From assembly GCA_038525525.1 (NCBI GenBank), contig JBCBHO010000002.1, positions 496,001-560,000 of the forward strand: DNA of 64,000 nucleotides, given 5' to 3'. The notes under the pieces were generated by a model, which was given only the letters and a program-made list of their open reading frames with translations, did no database searches and was not told the origin of the DNA. A program made the position numbers and the translations under genes. This DNA comes from Shimia_B sp038525525. Its GTDB lineage: Bacteria; Pseudomonadota; Alphaproteobacteria; Rhodobacterales; Rhodobacteraceae. Below are positions 57,807 to 64,000 of the stretch, one piece after another; positions within the stretch are counted from its first letter, which is position 1, and the number at the start of each line of letters is the position of its first letter.

Positions 57807-60242
57807 TCAGGCGCGCACGCGCCGCATCTCCGGGTCGAAGGGCCCTGACGGGATGACCTTCGCGGGCACAAGATCACCGAGGAGATCGAGCGCGAGCTCC
57901 GCCCCTTGGCGCGCCAGCTCTGGCTCGACAAAGGCATAGGCGAGGTTGAGCCCGGTCCGGTGCCCCCACGCCCCGGAGGTGACCGTCCCCGCGACGGTGC
58001 CGCCATCCATGATCGACGCACCCGCGTGGGCCGCACGATCCTGCGCGTCCACCGCGAGCGTGACGAGGCGTTTGCGGGGTCCGAGATTGTGCCGCTTGTC
58101 GAGCGCTGCACGCCCGACGAAGGCGGGCTTTTGCATCTGCACGAAACGGTCGAGGCCGGTTTCGAACGGGTCGAACTCCGTAAGGATGTCCGCCTTCCAA
58201 TGCAGATACCCTTTTTCCATGCGCATGGACTCGATAGCGCGAGACCCAAAGAGCGACAGCCCGTGCTCTTGGCCAGCGGCACGCAAGGCCAGATAGGCAG
58301 CATGGAGTTGCGCGCTTGGCACGTGAATTTCATAGGCCAACTCGCCGGAATAGCTCACGGACAGAACGGTCGCCGGCGCGATCCCGACAAAACACTCGCG
58401 CGCCGAAAGCCAGGGAAAGGCCGCCGCGGACCAATCTCCGCGTGCCGCGGCAGAGAGCACGTCGCGCGCCTTCGGCCCTGCCAGCAGCAAGATCGTGTGG
58501 GTTTCGACGAGCGAACGAAGCGTGACGTCCTCACCGGGCGCGATATGGGCCCGGAGCCAGTCCATGTCGTGGAATTCCGAGGCTGCCGCCGCCCCGTACC
58601 ATGTTCGCGCCGGGCCACGGTCGCTCGCAGGTAGGTTGGCGATCGTCGCCTCTGCCTTCAGCATGCCGTGGTCATTGAGGAGGTATCCCAGGCCCACCTG
58701 CCCGTCCCGCCGCGGGAGGCGTCCACAGATCATGCGGTCGAGGAAGGTGAGCCGGTCCGCGCCGGTGATCTCGATCCGGTTGAACCCGCAGACCTCCGCA
58801 AGGCCAACACCCTGGTGCAGCGATGCGACCTCCCGGGCCACGATGTCCTCGACATCCGTGAAGCGGAAGCTTTTCGGCTCAAGGTAATCAGGCGCGGGCT
58901 TGATGTAGTCCACGCGCTCCCAACCGTTGACGACCGTGAACTCCGCGCCCTCGGCCGCGAGGATCGGTGTCAGCGGTGTCGTCCGGGCCGGGCGTCCGGC
59001 CGGGCGATGCTCATGGGGGAAATGAAAGCGGAACTCGTTCTGGTAGTCCTCGACGGCCTTCAGCGACGTCAGCTCCACATTTGCATGAGCTCCGAAGCGA
59101 CGCGGGTCGAGGCCCCACGTGTCATAGCAGGCCTCGCCGTGCACGATCTGCTGCGCGAGAAGCCAGCCATGCCCGCCGCCTTCCCCGAGCCCGGCCCGGA
59201 GACCGATGATGCAGAAGGCGTTGCGCTTGCCAGGGATCGGACCGACCAAGGGCGCACCATCGATCGTGTAGGTGATCGGCCCGTTGACGATCGTGTGGAT
59301 GCCCACATCCATCAGCGCGGGCATGCGCGCAAAGGCCCCTTCGAGGACGTCCGTCACCCTGTCGAGATCGTCTGGGCAGAGCGCGTTGGTGAAGTGCGGA
59401 TCGATGCCGTCCATGCCCCACGGCTTGCAATCCTGCTCGTAGAAGCCGACGAGCAGCCCGGTCTTCTCCTGTCTGCAGTAATAATCGCTGATCGGGCAGC
59501 TCAGGAGGGGCATCCTATGCCCCGCTTCGCGGATCGCGGGGATCTCCTCCGTCACGAAATACTGGTGCTCCATGGAGGCCACGGGATGGTGGACCCCCAT
59601 CATCGCGCCCACCTCGTTCACCCGATAGCCGCATGCGTTCACCACGATCTCGGCATGGACGGTGCCCTTCGGCGTCTCCACGAGCCACGAATGATCCTTT
59701 TGCTGCGTGAGCCCTGTGACCGGCGTATGCCGATGGACCTCGGCGCCGGCCTTCCGCGCCCGCCGCGCCAGCGCCTGGCAAAGCTGGGCGGGGTCGATGT
59801 CGCCGTCGCTTGGATCCCAGAGGCCGCCTAGGAGATTTTCCGTCGAGATGAGCGGATGCCGCCGCGCGCATTCCTCCGCGTCGATCACCTCGAAGTCGAC
59901 CCCCATGCCCCGGGCCATGGAGGCGAAATGCCGATAGCCGTCCATCTGCTCGGGCGTGTTGGCAAGCCGGATGCCGCCATCGCCGTAGTGGTAATTGATG
60001 GGGTAGTCTGGATCTGCCGCCAGCTCCCGGTAGAGCGCGATGGAATGGCTTTTCAGGCCCACCATCGTTTGCGTCATCCCGAAATTCGTGACCTGCGCCG
60101 CGGAATGCCACGTGGTGCCGGAGGTCAGCTCGTCACGCTCGAGGAGCATGACATCGCTCCAGCCTTCTTGCGTGAGATGGTAGAGCGTCGAACAGCCCGC
60201 GATGCCGCCGCCGATGACCACGGCCCTGGCGCTTGATTTCAT
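57807..60242 (-). CDS. FAD-dependent dimethylglycine/sarcosine dehydrogenase-type protein
   Basis: An 811-residue two-domain enzyme. The FAD site is AVVIGGGIAGCSTLYHL at the start; LTSGTTWHSAA contains the His that carries covalent FAD in dimethylglycine dehydrogenase. The C-terminal half is a GcvT-like folate-binding domain (LTFLDRMICGRLPRRDGQVGLGYLLNDHG ... GLSLFGSRAIESMRMEKGYLHW). It oxidatively demethylates an N-methyl amine and passes the one-carbon unit to tetrahydrofolate. ATG at 60242 with GGGAGA upstream. It is divergent from an MttB-family gene, suggesting a methylamine or betaine degradation pair. Confidence 0.9.
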   Translation of the reverse strand: MKSSARAVVIGGGIAGCSTLYHLTQEGWSDVMLLERDELTSGTTWHSAAQVTNFGMTQTMVGLKSHSIALYRELAADPDYPINYHYGDGGIRLANTPEQMDGYRHFASMARGMGVDFEVIDAEECARRHPLISTENLLGGLWDPSDGDIDPAQLCQALARRARKAGAEVHRHTPVTGLTQQKDHSWLVETPKGTVHAEIVVNACGYRVNEVGAMMGVHHPVASMEHQYFVTEEIPAIREAGHRMPLLSCPISDYYCRQEKTGLLVGFYEQDCKPWGMDGIDPHFTNALCPDDLDRVTDVLEGAFARMPALMDVGIHTIVNGPITYTIDGAPLVGPIPGKRNAFCIIGLRAGLGEGGGHGWLLAQQIVHGEACYDTWGLDPRRFGAHANVELTSLKAVEDYQNEFRFHFPHEHRPAGRPARTTPLTPILAAEGAEFTVVNGWERVDYIKPAPDYLEPKSFRFTDVEDIVAREVASLHQGVGLAEVCGFNRIEITGADRLTFLDRMICGRLPRRDGQVGLGYLLNDHGMLKAEATIANLPASDRGPARTWYGAAAASEFHDMDWLRAHIAPGEDVTLRSLVETHTILLLAGPKARDVLSAAARGDWSAAAFPWLSARECFVGIAPATVLSVSYSGELAYEIHVPSAQLHAAYLALRAAGQEHGLSLFGSRAIESMRMEKGYLHWKADILTEFDPFETGLDRFVQMQKPAFVGRAALDKRHNLGPRKRLVTLAVDAQDRAAHAGASIMDGGTVAGTVTSGAWGHRTGLNLAYAFVEPELARQGAELALDLLGDLVPAKVIPSGPFDPEMRRVRA

Positions 60243-60440
60243 GGAATGTCTCCCGATCCCTCGGCCCATGTGAGCGGATGGACGCGACCCCGATCAAGCA
60301 CTTTCTTGCGCTGCCCGCCGCGGCACACCGAGCGGCGCATCGCGGTTGCCAGATGCCCGCGCATCGGATTTTCTGAAACCATGGGCAGCGAGGGCAGGAT
60401 AGCAGGCGCCACTAGGCGCTCTGGAGGCCGGAGAAATCGC

Positions 60441-61913
60441 GTGAAGAAGCGCGCCGCGGGCCCGGCCAATCCCGCACCGCCGGGCCAAGTAGGCGGGCAG
60501 TATCGCCCTCTCACCGAGGCCGCCATACGCGCCATCTACGACACCGCGCTCAGGCTCCTCTCGGAGGTCGGCATGGGCGAGGTGCCGTTGCGGCTGCAAG
60601 CTGACTTCCTGAAGGCCGGGGCGCGCCTCGACCGCCATGACAGGGTGCTTTTGCCCGAAGCCCTCGTGAAGGAGGCCGTCGCCGCTTCCCCGAAGCGCTT
60701 CGTGCTCCACGGGCGCGATCCGGCGCGCTCGATCGAGGTCGGGGGCGACCGGGTATTCTTCGGGACAGGCGGCGCCGCCGTCCATACGCTCGATCTCGAC
60801 ACCGGTCTCTACCGGCCCTCCACCCTCGCCGATCTACACGATTTCACGCGCCTGCAAGACGTGCTGGAGAACGTCGCCTGGTTCACCCGCTGCTGCGTGG
60901 CAACCGATGTCCCCGATAACTATGATCTCGACGTCAACACCGTCTACGCCCTCGTGCGCAACACGACGAAGCCCGTGGCCACCTCCTTCACCCTCGCCGA
61001 GCATATCCCGCCCATCGTGGAGATGCTCGACATCGTGGCGGGCGGGCGCGGGGCCTTTTCCGAGCGGCCTTTCCTCAAGGCTCATATCAGCCCGGTCATT
61101 TCGCCCCTGCGGTTTGGGGAAGACGCGGTGGACGTGGCCTATGGCTGCATCGAACACGGCATACCGATGTCCTGCATCACCGCCGCACAATCGGGGGCCA
61201 CCGCGCCCGCGACCATGGCTGGTTTTCTCGCGCAATCGCTCGCGGAGACGCTCGCCAGCCTCGCGATGGTGCACGTCATTCGACCCGGATTTCCCATGGT
61301 CTTCGCCAATTGGCCCTTCGTGATCGACCTGCGAACCGGTGCCTTCGCGGGCGGCGGCGGGGAAACCGCGGTCCTGAATGGTGCCTCGGCACAGATCTCG
61401 AACTGGCTCGGACTGGCATCCGGTGTCGCGGCCTCCATGACGGATGCCAAGGCGATCGATGCACAATACGGCGCAGAGAAAGGCATCACGGCCCTCGCCG
61501 CTGCGCTCGCCGGGGGAAACCTGATCTATGAGAGCTCCGGCATGACGGCCTCACTTCTGGGCGCGAGTTTCGAAGGCTTCGTGCTCGACAACGAGATGCA
61601 CAGCTCGATCTTCCGCGCGCTCCGGGGCATCGAGGTGAACGAGGACACGCTCGGCTTCGACGCCATTCGCGAGACGGTGCTCGGCGAAGGGCACTTCCTC
61701 GGCCACGCGCAGACCCACGCGGCCATGGAGCGGGATTTCGTCTATCCGAAGCTTGCCGACCGGGATGCGCCCTCGGTCTGGGGAGACGGCGGGGCGCAGC
61801 AGGCCTGGGACAGGGCACGGGAGAAGGCGGCCTCGATCCTCGCCACCCATCATCCCGACTACCTCTCGCCGGGCCAGGACGCGGACATCAGGGCACGCTT
61901 CAGAATTCTCTGA
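60441..61913 (+). CDS. trimethylamine-methyltransferase (MttB) family protein, non-pyrrolysine
   Basis: A 490-residue TIM-barrel methyltransferase. YRPLTEAAIRAIYDTALRLLSEVGMGE, then RFVLHGRDPARSIEVGGDRVFFGTGG and the LTKP-like NTTKPVATSFTLAEHIPP blocks are typical of the MttB superfamily. The frame is open throughout with no internal amber codon, so it lacks pyrrolysine and belongs with betaine-type members such as MtgB rather than true MttB. GTG at 60441 is chosen for its GGAG site 7 bases upstream; an ATG at 60381 has none. No corrinoid protein gene is visible nearby. Confidence 0.88.
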   Translation: MKKRAAGPANPAPPGQVGGQYRPLTEAAIRAIYDTALRLLSEVGMGEVPLRLQADFLKAGARLDRHDRVLLPEALVKEAVAASPKRFVLHGRDPARSIEVGGDRVFFGTGGAAVHTLDLDTGLYRPSTLADLHDFTRLQDVLENVAWFTRCCVATDVPDNYDLDVNTVYALVRNTTKPVATSFTLAEHIPPIVEMLDIVAGGRGAFSERPFLKAHISPVISPLRFGEDAVDVAYGCIEHGIPMSCITAAQSGATAPATMAGFLAQSLAETLASLAMVHVIRPGFPMVFANWPFVIDLRTGAFAGGGGETAVLNGASAQISNWLGLASGVAASMTDAKAIDAQYGAEKGITALAAALAGGNLIYESSGMTASLLGASFEGFVLDNEMHSSIFRALRGIEVNEDTLGFDAIRETVLGEGHFLGHAQTHAAMERDFVYPKLADRDAPSVWGDGGAQQAWDRAREKAASILATHHPDYLSPGQDADIRARFRIL

Positions 61914-61923
61914 CGCGGCCACC

Positions 61924-63285
61924 TCAGACGTGGAGCGCGCGTCCCTTCGCGCGGAGGCAGGCTTCCTGAAGGGCCTCCGATTGTGTGGGGTGGGCGTGGA
62001 TCGTGGCGGCGATGTCATCGAGCCGCGCGCTCATCTCGATGGCGAGCGAGAACGCCGCCGACAGCTCCGAGAGGTGCGCGCCCACGCCCTGGAGACCGAC
62101 GATCGCCTCATCGCTCTCGCGCCAGACGACGCGGATGAACCCCTCTTCGGCATCGCAGGTCATCGCCCGGCCATTGGCCGCGAGGGGAAAGACGCTTTCC
62201 GAGGTGCCTTCGATCTCGCCCGGCAGCGCCCCGCATGCGACGATCTCCGGATCGGTGAAACACACGGCCGGGATGGCGCGCTTGTCCCATGCCACCGCGT
62301 GTCCCGCGACATGCTCGGCCACCATCTCTCCCTGCGCCATCGCGCGATGGGCGAGCATCGGGTCTCCTGTCACGTCGCCGATGGCATAGATGCCACGCAT
62401 CGACGTCTTGCAGTGCTGGTCGATCCGGATGAAAGGCCCGTCCATGGTCAGCGAGAGTTCCTCGAGGCTGATGCCCTTGGTGCGGGGGCGGCGGCCCACC
62501 GTCACGAGGACTTTCTCGGCGCTGATGTCGCCCCCGTCTGTCGAAAGCATGCCGTCTGCATGGCCTTCCGCACGGGTCTCAGTGAGAACGGTGACGCCCA
62601 ACGCCTCCAACCTCTCCGACACCGGGCGGGTCAGGGCCTCGTCATAGCTCGGCAAGATGCGGGCACCCGCCTCCACGACGGTGACCTGCGCGCCGAGCTT
62701 GGCGAAGGCCGTGCCGAGCTCGAGGCCGATATAGCCCCCTCCGACGATAGCGAGGCTTGCCGGCACCTCCGTGAGCGAAAGTGCCTCCGTCGAGGAGATC
62801 ACATCACCCCCGAATGGCAGGGAGGGGAGCGCCACGGGGGCCGAGCCCGTCGCGATGACAATGTGCTCTGCGCGGATCTCGCTTTGCGTTCTGTCTTCGT
62901 TGCTCACGCGCACTGTCTTGCCATCAACGAAGCGCGCGCGCCCGGTCAAAGAACGGACACCGGCCTTCCGCAGGAGGCCCGACACCCCGGCATTGAGGCG
63001 CACGACGATGCCATCCTTCCACGCCACCGTCTGGCCGAGATCGATCTCCGGCGCGGCCGACTTGATCCCGAGGGGGCTCTGCCCGATGGCGGCGATGCGG
63101 TGAAATTCGTCGGCAGCATGGATCAAGGCCTTCGAGGGAATGCAGCCCACGTTGAGGCAGGTGCCGCCCGGCTTGCCTTCATCGACGATGATCGTATCGA
63201 TCCCGAGCTGGCCCGCGCGGATGGCGCAGACATAGCCACCGGGCCCGGCACCGACGATGAGCAACTTGCATGTCAGATCAGCCAT
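61924..63285 (-). CDS. lpdA: dihydrolipoyl dehydrogenase (E3)
   Basis: A 453-residue flavoprotein that reoxidises lipoamide in keto-acid dehydrogenase complexes. FAD site LLIVGAGPGGYVCAIRAGQLG; redox disulfide C43 and C48 in GGTCLNVGCIPSK; NAD site IVGGGYIGLELGTAFAKLG; second FAD motif GIYAIGDVTGDPMLAH; the C-terminal His-Glu pair in IHAHPTQSEALQEA. ATG at 63285 abuts the E2 gene stop, so the two share a transcript. Confidence 0.95.
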   Translation of the reverse strand: MADLTCKLLIVGAGPGGYVCAIRAGQLGIDTIIVDEGKPGGTCLNVGCIPSKALIHAADEFHRIAAIGQSPLGIKSAAPEIDLGQTVAWKDGIVVRLNAGVSGLLRKAGVRSLTGRARFVDGKTVRVSNEDRTQSEIRAEHIVIATGSAPVALPSLPFGGDVISSTEALSLTEVPASLAIVGGGYIGLELGTAFAKLGAQVTVVEAGARILPSYDEALTRPVSERLEALGVTVLTETRAEGHADGMLSTDGGDISAEKVLVTVGRRPRTKGISLEELSLTMDGPFIRIDQHCKTSMRGIYAIGDVTGDPMLAHRAMAQGEMVAEHVAGHAVAWDKRAIPAVCFTDPEIVACGALPGEIEGTSESVFPLAANGRAMTCDAEEGFIRVVWRESDEAIVGLQGVGAHLSELSAAFSLAIEMSARLDDIAATIHAHPTQSEALQEACLRAKGRALHV

Positions 63286-64000
63286 TCAACCCTCCACGAA
63301 GAGCATGGCCGGGGTCTCCAGCAGCGATTTGAGCTTTTGGACGAAGACCGCCGCATCCCAACCGTCGATCACGCGATGATCGAAGCTGCACGAGAGGTTC
63401 ATCATCCTCCGCGGGCGGAACTGCTGGCCGTCCCAGACAGGGCGGATCTGCATCTTGTTGACGCCGACGATGGCCACCTCCGGGTGATTGATGATGGGCG
63501 TGGTGGCGATCGCGCCCAGTGGCCCGAGCGAGGTGATGGTGATCGTGCTGTCTTGCAACTCCTCCCGGCCGATGGTGCCCTCTCGGGCCGCAGTCGAGAG
63601 CCGCTTCAGCTCGGCGGCATTGTCCCAGAGGCTGCCCGCCTCCGCATGCCGGATCACCGGAACGCTGAGCCCCCCCGGGGTCTGCGTGGCGATGCCGACA
63701 TGGACGCCGCCGTGGCGATGGATCACCCCCGCCTCATCGTCGTAGCGCGCATTCAGGTCGGGCTGTTCGCGGACGGCCTCCACGATGGCACGCATGAGGA
63801 AAGGCAGGAGCGTGAGCTTGGCACGGGTCTCCCCGTGCTTTTCGTTGAGTGCAGCTCGAAGGCTTTCCAGCGCCTCCATCTCGACCTCTTCGACGATGGT
63901 GATGTGGGGTATCTGCCGCTTTGCGATCTGCATCTTGTCGGCGATGCGGCGGCGCATGCCGATCACCCGGATCTCTTCGACGCCCGTATTGCGCCCGCGC
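63286..64000 (-). CDS. 2-oxo-acid dehydrogenase E2 acyltransferase (partial, start outside window)
   Basis: About 237 C-terminal residues of a dihydrolipoamide acyltransferase; the reading frame continues to the window edge with RNTGVEEIRVIGMRRRIADKM, so the GTG at 63966 is not the true start. The catalytic domain is complete, with the active-site HRVIDGWDAA and IHRHGGVHVGIATQTPGGLSVPVI. Details such as EEIRVIGMRRRIADKMQ suggest the branched-chain keto-acid type (BkdB-like), but the lipoyl domains that would help are off the edge. E3 (lpdA) follows directly. Confidence 0.9.
   Translation of the reverse strand, partial: RGRNTGVEEIRVIGMRRRIADKMQIAKRQIPHITIVEEVEMEALESLRAALNEKHGETRAKLTLLPFLMRAIVEAVREQPDLNARYDDEAGVIHRHGGVHVGIATQTPGGLSVPVIRHAEAGSLWDNAAELKRLSTAAREGTIGREELQDSTITITSLGPLGAIATTPIINHPEVAIVGVNKMQIRPVWDGQQFRPRRMMNLSCSFDHRVIDGWDAAVFVQKLKSLLETPAMLFVEG

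Noticed and set aside
60246..60440. longer N-terminus of the MttB-family protein
   Set aside because: The extra residues are Arg/Pro-rich without homology and would overlap the divergent promoter region; the GTG at 60441 has a good ribosome site.
60441..61913. pyrrolysine-containing trimethylamine methyltransferase
   Set aside because: The frame is open from start to stop with no in-frame amber codon, so it is not an MttB of the pyrrolysine type.
1..64000. tRNA, rRNA, CRISPR, insertion-sequence or prophage features
   Set aside because: No cloverleaf-like sequences, spaced repeats, transposase or phage motifs were seen while reading both strands.

Overview
The window is high-G+C alphaproteobacterial DNA, most likely from the Rhodobacteraceae (Roseobacter/Rhodobacter group). 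The evidence is gene content and order: a complete sigma-54-dependent flagellar cluster like the fla1 system of Rhodobacter sphaeroides (rpoN, fleQ, fleT, flg and fli operons), then a TAXI-type TRAP transporter, a dimethylglycine-dehydrogenase-like oxidase facing a TMA-methyltransferase-family gene, and keto-acid dehydrogenase genes. The genus cannot be fixed from the sequence alone. I saw no tRNA, rRNA, CRISPR array, insertion sequence or phage gene.

Region 1 (1-33.3 kb) is motility. It starts with the last residues of a flagellin, its terminator, and a dedicated rpoN. A long minus-strand operon, flgBCDEFGHIJKL, runs from 15.85 kb down to 4.09 kb, followed by the enhancer-binding protein gene fleQ and two uncharacterised genes. 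The centre (16-19.3 kb) holds accessory genes: fliS, a gene at the fliT position, a FliL-like membrane protein, a Sel1-like protein and a protein with an NHLP/nitrile-hydratase-leader-like stretch. From 19.6 kb the plus strand carries fleT-fliEFGHIJKLMN and then fliOPQR-flhB. Seven sites match the sigma-54 promoter pattern well (GG, exactly 10 bases, GC) and one matches more weakly; they lie upstream of flgB, flgG, fleT, fliO, fliS and three uncharacterised genes. FleQ keeps a DNA-binding helix-turn-helix and FleT lacks one, so the two activators probably work together on these promoters. flhA, flgA, fliD, motA and motB are not in the window.

Region 2 (33.3-46.8 kb) is metabolism and transport: a YeiH-type exporter, a lone glycosyltransferase, a membrane cNMP-binding-domain protein, an apparent operon of TAXI binding protein, fused TRAP permease, universal stress protein and class III aminotransferase, then an orphan GAF histidine kinase, a 2-oxoglutarate/Fe(II) oxygenase, a LysE-type exporter and a PfkB kinase.

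Region 3 (46.9-57.6 kb) is a surface-glycan island with several glycosyltransferases (two fused to other domains), an FkbM-type methyltransferase, a sulfotransferase and a sulfatase without an obvious signal peptide. It looks like a locus that builds and modifies a methylated, sulfated glycan.

Region 4 (57.8-64 kb) is one-carbon and keto-acid catabolism: a DMGDH-type oxidase, a non-pyrrolysine MttB-family methyltransferase, dihydrolipoyl dehydrogenase, and an E2 acyltransferase cut by the window end.

The observations most worth following up are a 65-bp four-half-site palindrome midway between the fliS and fleT sigma-54 promoters, two face-to-face sigma-54 promoters at flgB, several uncharacterised genes that belong to the flagellar regulon, and a glycosyltransferase-methyltransferase fusion whose two halves each resemble a separate gene in the same window.
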